Assembly: GCA_964355545.1 (NCBI GenBank)
Contig: CAYHEK010000038.1
Coordinates: forward strand, 1-14,106
Origin: JAPLGE01 sp964355545
Lineage (GTDB): Bacteria; Bipolaricaulota; Bipolaricaulia; UBA7950; UBA9294
Length of the DNA: 14,106 nt
Direction of reading: 5' to 3'
The position numbers and the translations under genes were made by a program. Every line of letters begins with the position of its first letter. Within the stretch, counting starts at the first letter, position 1. A model generated the notes under the pieces. It searched no databases. It was not told the origin of the DNA and saw nothing but the letters and a program-made list of their open reading frames with translations. Positions 5,376-12,473 of this stretch are shown piece by piece.

Positions 5376-8300
5376 TCAGTTCACGTCGACTTCGCGGTTG
5401 TTCTGGTCGAAGATGCGCGGGTGGAGGGCCAAGCTCCGCAGCTCGCGCAGGAGGACGCGGAACGACTCCGGAAGGCCGGGCTTGGGGAATTCCTCGCCCT
5501 TCAGGATCGCCTTGTATAGCTGAATCCGTCCTCTCGTGTCGTCCGACTTCACGGTCAGCATCTCCTGGAGGAGAGCGGAGGCGCCGTAGGCCTCGAGGGC
5601 CCACACCTCCATCTCACCCAGGCGCTGTCCTCCGAACTGGGCCTTCCCTCCCAGGGGCTGCTGCGTGATCAGGGCGTACGGGCCGGTCGAGCGGGCGTGG
5701 ATCTTCTCGTCGGCGATGTGCTCGAGCTTCAGCACGTACATGTAGCCGACCGTGATCGGCCGGGAGAAGGGCTCTCCCGTGCGGCCGTCGCGCAGGATGA
5801 CCTTTCCATCGGAGTTGTCCCCCTCGGCGAGGCCGGCCTTCTCGCGCACCACGGCGAGCTCAGTCAGGATCTCGTCCTCGTGCGCGCCGTCGAAGATGGG
5901 AGAGTTGACGAACTCGCCCTTCAGATGGGCGAGCCACCCCAGGTTCGCCTCGAAGATCTGCCCCAGGTTCATGCGCGAGGGGACGCCCATCGGATTCAAC
6001 AGGATGTCGACCGGTGTCCCGTCGGGGAGGAACGGCATCTCCTCCACGAGGAGGATCTTCGAGATCACGCCCTTGTTCCCGTGCCGGCCGGCGAGCTTGT
6101 CCCCGACCGCGATCTTCTTGCACTGCGCGACAAAGACCTTGACCAGCTCGTTCACCCCTGCGTCCAGCTCGTCCCCCTGGTTGCGGGAGAACTTCTTCAC
6201 CTTGACGACCTTCGCCGTCCCGGAGACAGGCGGCATGCGCAGCGAGGTGTTCTTCACGTTGCGCGCCCGCTCCCCGAAGATGGAACGGAAGATCTTCTCC
6301 TCCGGGGTCGGCTCGGACTCCCCGCGCGGGGTGATCTTTCCAACGAGGACGTCGCCCGTGCGGACGACGGTCCCTACGCGGACGATCCCGTCCTCGTCCA
6401 GATTCTTCAGGTCCTCCTTGGAGATGTTGGGGATGTCCGCCGTGATCTCCTCCGGTCCGAGCTTCGTCTCCTCCGCCTTGACCTCGAACTCCTCGATGTG
6501 GATCGAATCGAGCGTGTCCTCGCGGACGAGGCGCTCGCTGATCACGACGGCGTCCTCGTAGTTATAGCCCTCGTAGGGCATGAAGGCGACGAGGAGGTTT
6601 TTCCCCAGGGCGAGTTCGCCCAGGGCGCTCGAGGGGCCGTCGGCGAGGAGGTCGCCCTTCCTCACCGTCTGGCCCTCATCCACCACCGGCCGTTGATGGA
6701 GGATCGTGTTTTGATTCGAGCGGTCGAACGTGACGAGGGGGTAGGTCTTCTTCTTGCGACCCTGCTTGAGGACGATCTGGCGCGCGTCGACCTCGTTCAC
6801 GACCCCGTCCTCCTCGGCGAGGAGGAGCATCCCGGAGTCCATCGCTGCCTGCCTCTCCAGGCCCGTCCCCACGAGCGGGGCCTCTGGCCGGAGGAGGGGG
6901 ACGGCCTGGCGCTGCATGTTCGCACCCATCAGGGCGCGGTTTGAGTCATCGTGCTCGAGGAAGGGGATGAGGGCCGAGGAGATCCCGACGAGGGCCTTGG
7001 GCGAGACGCCGATGAAGTCGACCTCGCTCGGCGGGACCAGGCGCACGTCCTCGCGGCCGGTCCGCACCTCCACCATCTCCCCCAGGATCCGACCGCTCTT
7101 CCCGAGCGGGGCCGTGGCGGGGGCGATCTTGTACTTCTCCTCATCGTCGGCCATCAGGTAGATGATTTCGTCGGTGACCTTTCCCTTCACCACGCGGCGG
7201 TAGGGCGCGACGAGGAAGCCGTACTCGTTCACCCGCGAGTAGCAGGCGAGCGACGTGATTAAGCCGATATTCTGCCCTTCAGGCGTCTCGATCGGGCAGA
7301 TGCGGGCGTAGTGTGAGGTGTGCACGTCGCGCACCTCGAGCTTTGCCCGGCGCTTGGTGAGGCCGCCGCCGAGGGCGTTCAGCCGACGCTTGTGGGTCAG
7401 CTCGGTCAAGGGGTTCGTCTGCTCGAGGAACTGGGAGAAGCGACCGGTGTAGAAGAGCTGATTGATGGCGCCCTGCACCGTGCGGGTGGAGATGAGCCGG
7501 CGGATCGTGTCCTTCTCGTCCAGGGCGTACTTGGAGAGCTTATCGCGCGCCATGCGCGCCATTCTCACGAGCCCAGTGCGCAGGGCGTTCTCCGCGAGCT
7601 CGCCGGGGAGCCGGACGCGCTTGTTCGCCAGGTGATCCTTCTCGTCGAGGATCGCGGGGTTCTCCGGCACCTCGAGGAGGAGCTTGATCGTGCGCACGAT
7701 GTCAGCGAGGTAGAGGACCGGCTGCCGGAGTTGCATCCCGAGCTTGCGGTTCACCTTGAACCGGCCGACCGCGGAGAGATGGTAGGTCGTGGGATGGAAG
7801 TACAGGTTCTCCACGTACTCCGCCATCTGCGCCGGCGAGGCCCGATCCGATGGTCGCAGGCGGTGGTAGACCGCGCGCAGAGCGTCCTCCTGGGTCGCGA
7901 TCTGGTCCTCTTCTAGGGTCTTCTGGATGATCCGGGTGACGAGCCGGATCGAGTGGAGGCGAGCGCCGACAAGGCTTGCGAGGTGCTCCTTTGCGAGCTG
8001 TTGCCCGGCGAGGAGAAGGACCTGCTTTGCCTTCTTCACCGGCGCCGCCGCGAGGTAGCCAAGGTAGGGTTCGAGCGTCTCGACCGTCACCGGGGAGACT
8101 TCGAAGCTGTAGTAGGAGCGGATCCTCTCCTCGCCGAACCCGAGGGCCTTGAGGAGGACTGTGACCGGGACCTTCCCCTTGCGGTCGAGGTTCGCCTTGA
8201 GCGTCATGCGGCGGGTGTCGAGGATCACCTCGAGCCACGCCCCCAACCCAGGGAGGATGTGTCCCTTGTACTGGGTCTTCTCCTCCTGGGTGAAGTAGGC

Positions 8301-8705
8301 ACCAGGGGAGCGCGTCAACTCGTTCACGAGCGCGTTCTCCGAGCCGTTGATGATGAACGTCCCTCGGCTCGTCATCATCGGGAAGTCGCCGACGTAGAGC
8401 TCCGTCTCCTGAAGGAGCTTCGCGTCCTGCAACAGGCGAGCGGTGACGCGCAACGGCCGCGAATACGTGAGGTCCCTGTCCTTGCAGTCGCTCTCCGAGT
8501 TCCTCGCCTCGCCCAGGTACGGCTCGACGAACTCCAGGCGAAGCCCGTCCTTCCCGTGTCCTTCGATGGGGGAGACGTCGGCGAAGGCCCGCACGATTCC
8601 CCCCTCGACGAACTTGTCGAAGGATTCCCTGACGTCTTGCAGGAGGTAGGGCGGAGGAAGGATCTCTTGGATCCGCCCGTAGGATCTCCGTTCTTGCTGT
8701 ACCAT
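5376..8705 (-). CDS. rpoB: RNA polymerase beta subunit
   Basis: The 1109-residue protein is a full-length but compact beta subunit (E. coli 1342; close to Thermus), lacking the large lineage-specific inserts. Clear landmarks are the N-terminal lobe (TSRGTFIINGSENALVNEL), the rifampicin region (residues about 422-449), EVRDVHTSHYARICPIETPE, the DDSNRALMGANMQRQAVPL block, the GYNYEDAVVISERL block, KIAVGDKLAGRHGNKGVISK and the C-terminal clamp (KAQFGGQRLGEMEVWALEAY). It starts at ATG 8705 with GGAGGG 5 nt upstream. Compared with E. coli the rifampicin region has S531N (N443 here), D516E (E428), L511F, Q510R, S522T, loss of P535, and P564Q just after. It is the last gene of the operon; rpoC does not follow. 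The 104-nt gap before it carries a hairpin. Confidence 0.98.
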   Translation of the reverse strand: MVQQERRSYGRIQEILPPPYLLQDVRESFDKFVEGGIVRAFADVSPIEGHGKDGLRLEFVEPYLGEARNSESDCKDRDLTYSRPLRVTARLLQDAKLLQETELYVGDFPMMTSRGTFIINGSENALVNELTRSPGAYFTQEEKTQYKGHILPGLGAWLEVILDTRRMTLKANLDRKGKVPVTVLLKALGFGEERIRSYYSFEVSPVTVETLEPYLGYLAAAPVKKAKQVLLLAGQQLAKEHLASLVGARLHSIRLVTRIIQKTLEEDQIATQEDALRAVYHRLRPSDRASPAQMAEYVENLYFHPTTYHLSAVGRFKVNRKLGMQLRQPVLYLADIVRTIKLLLEVPENPAILDEKDHLANKRVRLPGELAENALRTGLVRMARMARDKLSKYALDEKDTIRRLISTRTVQGAINQLFYTGRFSQFLEQTNPLTELTHKRRLNALGGGLTKRRAKLEVRDVHTSHYARICPIETPEGQNIGLITSLACYSRVNEYGFLVAPYRRVVKGKVTDEIIYLMADDEEKYKIAPATAPLGKSGRILGEMVEVRTGREDVRLVPPSEVDFIGVSPKALVGISSALIPFLEHDDSNRALMGANMQRQAVPLLRPEAPLVGTGLERQAAMDSGMLLLAEEDGVVNEVDARQIVLKQGRKKKTYPLVTFDRSNQNTILHQRPVVDEGQTVRKGDLLADGPSSALGELALGKNLLVAFMPYEGYNYEDAVVISERLVREDTLDSIHIEEFEVKAEETKLGPEEITADIPNISKEDLKNLDEDGIVRVGTVVRTGDVLVGKITPRGESEPTPEEKIFRSIFGERARNVKNTSLRMPPVSGTAKVVKVKKFSRNQGDELDAGVNELVKVFVAQCKKIAVGDKLAGRHGNKGVISKILLVEEMPFLPDGTPVDILLNPMGVPSRMNLGQIFEANLGWLAHLKGEFVNSPIFDGAHEDEILTELAVVREKAGLAEGDNSDGKVILRDGRTGEPFSRPITVGYMYVLKLEHIADEKIHARSTGPYALITQQPLGGKAQFGGQRLGEMEVWALEAYGASALLQEMLTVKSDDTRGRIQLYKAILKGEEFPKPGLPESFRVLLRELRSLALHPRIFDQNNREVDVN

Positions 8706-8726
8706 CGTTACCCTCCAAAAGAACGC

Positions 8727-8760
8727 TCTGCCTTAAGGCGCCGCACGCCCCCAAGGCAGA
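8727..8760 (-). promoter_or_regulatory. rplL-rpoB intergenic hairpin (attenuator or processing site)
   Basis: TCTGCCTT (8727-8734) pairs perfectly with AAGGCAGA (8753-8760). Inside, GGCG (8737-8740) pairs with CGCC (8746-8749) around a 5-nt loop, giving an 8+4 bp stem with a small internal loop. On the coding strand it is followed after a few bases by TTCTTTTGGAGGG, so it ends just before the rpoB ribosome binding site. In E. coli the same gap has a partial terminator and an RNase III site that set the L12-to-beta ratio; an equivalent role here is inferred. Confidence 0.6.
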
Positions 8761-8809
8761 TCGCAACGGAAAGAACCTGGACTCGTCAACGACTTCGCGC
8801 TTTTTTAGT

Positions 8810-9196
8810 TTACTGCTTGAGCTCGACCTCGGCTCCCGCGGCCTCGAGCTTCTCCTTGATGCTTGCCGCCTCGACCGCTCCCACTCCCTCCTTGATGACG
8901 GCGGGGAGGTTGTCGGCGAGGTCCTTGCACTCCTTGAGCCCCTTGCCGGTGATCTCCTTGATCTCCTTGATGACCTGGATCTTCTTCTGGCCGGGGGTCG
9001 TCATCACGACCTTGTAGGTCTCGACCGCCGCCGCGCCCTCCCCTGCCCCGCTGGCGGCACCGGGGGCCGTGGCGACCGCGACGGGCGCCATCATCGCCGC
9101 GGAGACGTGGAATCGTTCCTCGATCATCTCCACGAGATCGGCCAGGTCCTTGACGGTCATGTTCTCTATTTCCTGAAGGATCTCTTCCTTACCCAT
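8810..9196 (-). CDS. rplL: 50S ribosomal protein bL12 (L7/L12)
   Basis: The 128-residue protein has the L12 layout: an N-terminal dimerisation and L10-binding helix pair (GKEEILQEIENMTVKDLADLVEMIEE), an Ala/Gly-rich flexible hinge (about residues 38-58) and the globular C-terminal domain with the factor-binding surface (KKIQVIKEIKEITGKGLKE, then KEGVGAVEAASIKEKLEAAG). It recruits and activates translational GTPases on the ribosome stalk. The ATG at 9196 has AGGAGG 6 nt upstream; a longer in-frame start at 9238 would add 14 residues inside rplJ and is rejected. The first 8 nt overlap the end of rplJ (ATGGGTAA), which is unusual, because L12 is needed in four to six copies per L10. Confidence 0.97.
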   Translation of the reverse strand: MGKEEILQEIENMTVKDLADLVEMIEERFHVSAAMMAPVAVATAPGAASGAGEGAAAVETYKVVMTTPGQKKIQVIKEIKEITGKGLKECKDLADNLPAVIKEGVGAVEAASIKEKLEAAGAEVELKQ

Positions 9197-9731
9197 TCGA
9201 CTCCTCCTTCTTTCCTTCTCGTTGCTTGCGGACTTCATTCAGGACGTTCGCGAGCTCGCGGACCTTGGCCTGTAGGACGACCGCGAGGGAGCGCATCGGG
9301 CTCTGGAGGAGCATGGCGAGCTTCGCCAGGAGCTCCTCGCGCGAGGGGAGGGTCGCGTAGCGCTTGACTTCGCCCTCGACGACGACCGTCTTCTCGAACA
9401 GCCCGCCCTTCGGGGTGTAGTTCGGGGCGTACTCCTTCCGGCACTCCTCGGAGAGCTTGAACGCCGTGGCCGGGTCGTCGTAGCCGATGGCGACCCCGAT
9501 CGGCCCGGTGAAGAGCTTGGCGAGGTCGGGGAGTCCGGCCTGCTCAGCCGCGATCCGGGCGAGGGTGTCCTTCACGACGCGGAACTCAAGGCCCGCCTTG
9601 GTGAACTTGGCGCGCAGCACGACCATCTCGTTCGCCTTGAGGCCCCGGTACTCAGCGAGGACGAGCGAAGCCGCCTGTTCAAACTTCTCCTTGAGGACCG
9701 CGACTTCCTTCGTCTTCATCTCTGTGGGCAT
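9189..9731 (-). CDS. rplJ: 50S ribosomal protein uL10
   Basis: This 180-residue protein is the base of the ribosomal stalk: the N-terminal domain binds 23S rRNA (KEVAVLKEKFEQAASLVLAEYRGL, EFRVVKDTLARIAAEQAG) and the long C-terminal helix (about 125-175, LLQSPMRSLAVVLQAKVRELANVLNEV) binds L12 dimers. ATG 9731 has AGGAG 8 nt upstream. Only 11 nt separate it from the rplA stop, so the usual long L10 leader for autoregulation has no room outside rplA. The stop codon lies inside rplL. Confidence 0.97.
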   Translation of the reverse strand: MPTEMKTKEVAVLKEKFEQAASLVLAEYRGLKANEMVVLRAKFTKAGLEFRVVKDTLARIAAEQAGLPDLAKLFTGPIGVAIGYDDPATAFKLSEECRKEYAPNYTPKGGLFEKTVVVEGEVKRYATLPSREELLAKLAMLLQSPMRSLAVVLQAKVRELANVLNEVRKQREGKKEESNG

Positions 9732-9742
9732 GTTCTTTACTC

Positions 9743-10450
9743 CTAGTGAACCCTTTCGGCAAGCGCAGTCACTTCTGCGAGATCGAGGACGATCCCCGGC
9801 CCCATGGTGGAGGAGATCACAAGCTTCTTGATGTAACGGCCCTTGATCCCCTCCTCGGGTCGGCGCTCGCCGACCGACCGGATGAGGGCAACGAGATTCT
9901 CCTTGAGAAGAGCGGCCTCGAAGGAGGCCTTCCCGAAGACCGTATGGATGACGCCGAAGCGGTCGCTGCGGAACTCGACCATTCCTTTCTTCAGCTCATC
10001 GATCACGCGCCCCACGTCCTTGGTGACCGTGCCCGTCTTGGGGCTCGGCATCAGCCCGCGCGGGCCGAGGATCTTCCCCAGCTTCCCCACGACCGACATC
10101 ATGTCCGGCGTGGCCACGATTTTGTCGAACTCGAGCCATCCGCCCTGGATCTTCTTTGCCAGGTCGTCCCCGCCGACGTAGTCCGCGCCCGCCTGCTCGG
10201 CCTCACTCGCGCTCTCCCCCTTGGCGAAGGCGAGGACGCGGGCCGTCTTCCCGGTGCCGTGCGGGAGGGCGCAGGTTCCGCGCACGATCGTCTGGCTCGC
10301 CTTGATCCCGAGGTTGAACGAGGCCTCGGCCGTCTCGTCGAACCCGGCCGTCGCGCACGCCTTCATCTTGGCGACCGCCTCGTCGAGGGAGTACGTGCGC
10401 GGCCGCTCGAGGAGCGCTGTGACCTTCTGGTATCGCCTACTGTGTCTCAC
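9743..10450 (-). CDS. rplA: 50S ribosomal protein uL1
   Basis: This 235-residue protein is of standard length for bacterial L1, which binds 23S rRNA at the L1 stalk and helps release E-site tRNA. Domain I is split around the inserted domain II. Recognisable motifs are YSLDEAVAKMKACATAGFDE, TARVLAFAKGE, KIVATPDMMSVVGKLGKILG, PRGLMPSPKTGTVTKDV and GRYIKKLVISSTMGPGI. It starts with GTG at 10450, which overlaps the rplK stop (GTGA, 4 nt), so its translation is coupled to rplK. L1 usually represses its own operon by binding a leader ahead of rplK; only 12 nt are available there. Confidence 0.98.
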   Translation of the reverse strand: MRHSRRYQKVTALLERPRTYSLDEAVAKMKACATAGFDETAEASFNLGIKASQTIVRGTCALPHGTGKTARVLAFAKGESASEAEQAGADYVGGDDLAKKIQGGWLEFDKIVATPDMMSVVGKLGKILGPRGLMPSPKTGTVTKDVGRVIDELKKGMVEFRSDRFGVIHTVFGKASFEAALLKENLVALIRSVGERRPEEGIKGRYIKKLVISSTMGPGIVLDLAEVTALAERVH

Positions 10451-10878
10451 GACTCCACCACCTCGACGCCCATGTTCTTCGCCGTACCCTTAATGATGTT
10501 GATTGCCGACTCGAGCTTGTAGGTGTTTAGGTCGGGGAACTTTCGCTCGGCGATCCGTCTCACCTGCTCTTCCGAGATCACAGCGACCTTCGTCCGGTTC
10601 GGTTGCGGGGAGCCAGATTTTATCCCCGCGGCCATCTTGATCAACTCCGCGGCCGGCGGCTGCTTCAGGACGAAGTCGAAGGTGCGGTCGAGGTAAACCG
10701 AGATGACGACCGGGATGATCACCCCCGGTGGCTCGTTCTTCGTCGCCTCGTTGAACTTGTTACAGAAGTTCATGATGTTCAGCTTGTGCTCGCCCAAGGC
10801 GGGGCCGACCGGCGGCGCCGGCGTCGCCTGGCCGGCGCGGATCTGAAGGTTGATCTTCGCAATCGCGCTCTTCGCCAT
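10447..10878 (-). CDS. rplK: 50S ribosomal protein uL11
   Basis: The 143-residue protein is the usual length. The N-terminal domain has the proline-rich thiostrepton-site region (QATPAPPVGPALGEHKLNIM) and the C-terminal RNA-binding domain ends KLESAINIIKGTAKNMGV. It binds the 23S rRNA GTPase centre. ATG 10878 has AGGAG 5 nt upstream. It lies 12 nt after nusG and overlaps rplA by 4 nt. Both prolines that sense thiostrepton in other bacteria (in PAPPVGP) are present. Confidence 0.98.
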   Translation of the reverse strand: MAKSAIAKINLQIRAGQATPAPPVGPALGEHKLNIMNFCNKFNEATKNEPPGVIIPVVISVYLDRTFDFVLKQPPAAELIKMAAGIKSGSPQPNRTKVAVISEEQVRRIAERKFPDLNTYKLESAINIIKGTAKNMGVEVVES

Positions 10879-10890
10879 TTCGTCTCCTCT

Positions 10891-11988
10891 CTACAGCTTC
10901 TCGATCCCCTCGAACCCGAGTCGCACCGGGGTCTCGCGGCCGAAGATCTTGACCATCACGGTCACCTCCTCGGCCTCCTTGTCGATCTCCTTGACCTCTC
11001 CCGTGAAGTCGGCGAACGGGCCTTCCACGATCTCCACCACCTCGCCGACGGTGAAGTCGACCTCGATCTTCGGCTCGCCTGAGGCGAGCGGGATCTCGAG
11101 CAGGCCAGCCTTCCGCTGGATCAGCTTCATCTCCGGCCCCTCGATCGGGGTCGGCCGCAGCCGCGCCCCAACGTAGCGGACGGCGCCCTTCACCCCGTCG
11201 ATCAGCTCGATCATCTCCTCTTCGTCGAGGCCGATCTTGCCGAAGACGTAGCCAGGGAAGAGCCGACGCTTCTCGATCCGCTGAATCGTCACCACGCGCT
11301 TGTCCTTGTATTCCTTGACCTTGAGGAGACCGGAGGCGCGGCTCGTGATCGCCTCCTCGTGCTCGATGGTGTCCCCTTGATGGAGATCCATCCCCTTGCG
11401 CACCTTCGCCAGGGCCTTCTCTGGGATGAGCTTCGTCTTCGTCTTGCCGTCTTTGTACTCGAACGCGATCCGCCGCACCTTGTCACGCAGGACGATCTTC
11501 CCCTTGTTCGCCACCACGAAGCGCTCGTCGCTGTCCGAGGTGAGGGGGACCCCGTTTCGGATCTTCTCCCCCACGCGGATGTCGCGGCGGATCCGCTTGT
11601 CCGCCGGGATGAGGTACTCCTCCTCATTGCGGTTCGTCATCTCGACGAGCACGCGCTGCAAGGGCTCCATCTCCACGATCTGCGCGTCCTGTTCCATGTG
11701 GCGCGGCCCCTTGCGAGCGATCACCTCCCCGCGCTGGATCCGCTCGTTCGGCTTGGCGACAAGGTCGTACTCGTAGGGGATGCGGTACTCGCTTCCCCCC
11801 TCTCTGCGGCTGCGCGAGGTGATGACCTCCTCCACCGGCACGAGGAAGAAGGTCTCCTCGTCGTCGGTGCGGAAACCCTCGACAGCCTTCTCCAGGCCGC
11901 GCTTGCGCACCCGCTCGTTTAGATCTTCCTTGACCTTCAGCTCCGAGCCAGCGTAGGTCTGGATTGCGTACCATTTCTTCATTCGCAT
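10891..11988 (-). CDS. nusG: Transcription antitermination/elongation factor NusG with large NGN insertion
   Basis: The 365-residue protein is twice the usual length (E. coli 181). Residues 4-57 are the first half of the NGN domain (WYAIQTYAGSELKVKEDL, then VPVEEVI). The second half resumes at RRLFPGYVFGKI (F244). The KOW domain is about 310-365 (TVGEVVEIVEGPFADFTGEV). Between P51 and F244 there are 193 residues against 20 in E. coli, an insertion of about 173, similar in site and size to domain II of Thermotoga maritima NusG. The insert is basic and acidic rather than hydrophobic and looks beta-rich. NusG binds the polymerase clamp and links it to ribosomal S10 or Rho. No clear ribosome binding site precedes ATG 11988; it sits 7 nt after secE and is probably coupled. 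A second ATG lies at 11982. Confidence 0.96.
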   Translation of the reverse strand: MRMKKWYAIQTYAGSELKVKEDLNERVRKRGLEKAVEGFRTDDEETFFLVPVEEVITSRSRREGGSEYRIPYEYDLVAKPNERIQRGEVIARKGPRHMEQDAQIVEMEPLQRVLVEMTNRNEEEYLIPADKRIRRDIRVGEKIRNGVPLTSDSDERFVVANKGKIVLRDKVRRIAFEYKDGKTKTKLIPEKALAKVRKGMDLHQGDTIEHEEAITSRASGLLKVKEYKDKRVVTIQRIEKRRLFPGYVFGKIGLDEEEMIELIDGVKGAVRYVGARLRPTPIEGPEMKLIQRKAGLLEIPLASGEPKIEVDFTVGEVVEIVEGPFADFTGEVKEIDKEAEEVTVMVKIFGRETPVRLGFEGIEKL

Positions 11989-11995
11989 GATCGGG

Positions 11996-12184
11996 TTAGC
12001 GCTGGATGATGACCCTGAGGATCCCCTGCACGATCGTATCGACGCCCCAGATGTAGATCGTCAAGACGATCATGAGCAACAGGATGAGGGCGGTGAGGGA
12101 GATGACCTCCTTGCGCGTCGGCCAGCTCACCCGCGAGACCTCGCCGCGGACTCCCTTCAGGTAATTCTTGATCCTCTCCAACAT
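11996..12184 (-). CDS. secE: Preprotein translocase subunit SecE
   Basis: This short, 62-residue single-span SecE has the conserved amphipathic cytoplasmic helix (YLKGVRGEVSRVSWPTRKEV), with the SWP-T-KE signature at about 20-26, and one transmembrane helix (about 29-50, SLTALILLLMIVLTIYIWGV). It clamps SecY in the inner membrane. ATG 12184 has AGGAG 7 nt upstream. It sits in its normal place, between tRNA-Trp and nusG. Confidence 0.97.
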   Translation of the reverse strand: MLERIKNYLKGVRGEVSRVSWPTRKEVISLTALILLLMIVLTIYIWGVDTIVQGILRVIIQR

Positions 12185-12209
12185 CCGGCTTCTCCTTTTC
12201 TTTTTCCAG

Positions 12210-12282
12210 CAGGCCCGAGAGGACTCGAACCCCCAGCCTTCCGATTTGGAGTCGGATGCTCTGCCAATTGAGCTACGGGCCT
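12210..12282 (-). tRNA. tRNA-Trp (anticodon CCA)
   Basis: A 73-nt cloverleaf: acceptor AGGCCCG pairs with CGGGCCT, the anticodon stem TCCGA/TCGGA closes the loop CTCCAAA (anticodon CCA at 12247-12249 on the plus strand), and the T loop TTCGAGT is standard. The discriminator base is G, as usual for tRNA-Trp. CCA is not encoded. It lies between rpmG (16 nt) and secE (27 nt to the ATG), the common position in many phyla. Confidence 0.97.
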
Positions 12283-12298
12283 ATGCCGGTCTAGTTTC

Positions 12299-12463
12299 CT
12301 AGACCTCCTTGTGCGGGGTGTGGTGCCGACAGAAGCGGCAGTACTTGTTGAACGCGAGCTTCTCGCGGATGTTGTTCTTGTTGCGCTTCGTGTGGTAGTT
12401 GTGGCGATGGCACTCCCCACAGGCGAGGGTGACGTGGACGACGGTCTCTCCTTTCTTCGCCAT
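12299..12463 (-). CDS. rpmG: 50S ribosomal protein bL33
   Basis: This 54-residue protein begins MAKKGETVVHVTLACGEC and ends YCRFCRHHTPHKEV. Both zinc-ribbon knuckles are intact (C15-x2-C18 and C42-x2-C45), so this is the zinc-binding (C+) form. The motif HTKRNKNN matches the conserved T-KN--N of L33. The usual later Pro and Lys/Leu pattern is partly changed (IREKLAFNKYC). It starts 10 nt after the tuf stop with only a weak purine-rich site (TAGGGAAAAG). Its place between tuf and tRNA-Trp fits the common locus order. Confidence 0.95.
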   Translation of the reverse strand: MAKKGETVVHVTLACGECHRHNYHTKRNKNNIREKLAFNKYCRFCRHHTPHKEV

Positions 12464-12473
12464 GGTCTTTTCC

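Noticed and set aside
5697..6944. Long plus-strand open frame opposite rpoB
   Set aside because: It is an antisense shadow of a high-G+C gene; its composition is Leu/Arg/Asp/Val/His-rich without domain motifs, and rpoB on the other strand is certain.
8801..8806. T6 tract on the plus strand as a terminator
   Set aside because: On the transcribed (minus) direction it is an A tract right after the rplL stop. No good stem precedes it on the plus strand and no plus-strand gene needs it.
7953..9017. Plus-strand open frame of 354 codons across rpoB start and rplL
   Set aside because: It is antisense to two certain genes and shows no recognisable motif.
9197..9238. 14-residue N-terminal extension of L12
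   Set aside because: It lies inside rplJ, and the family N-terminus and AGGAGG site both fit the ATG at 9196.
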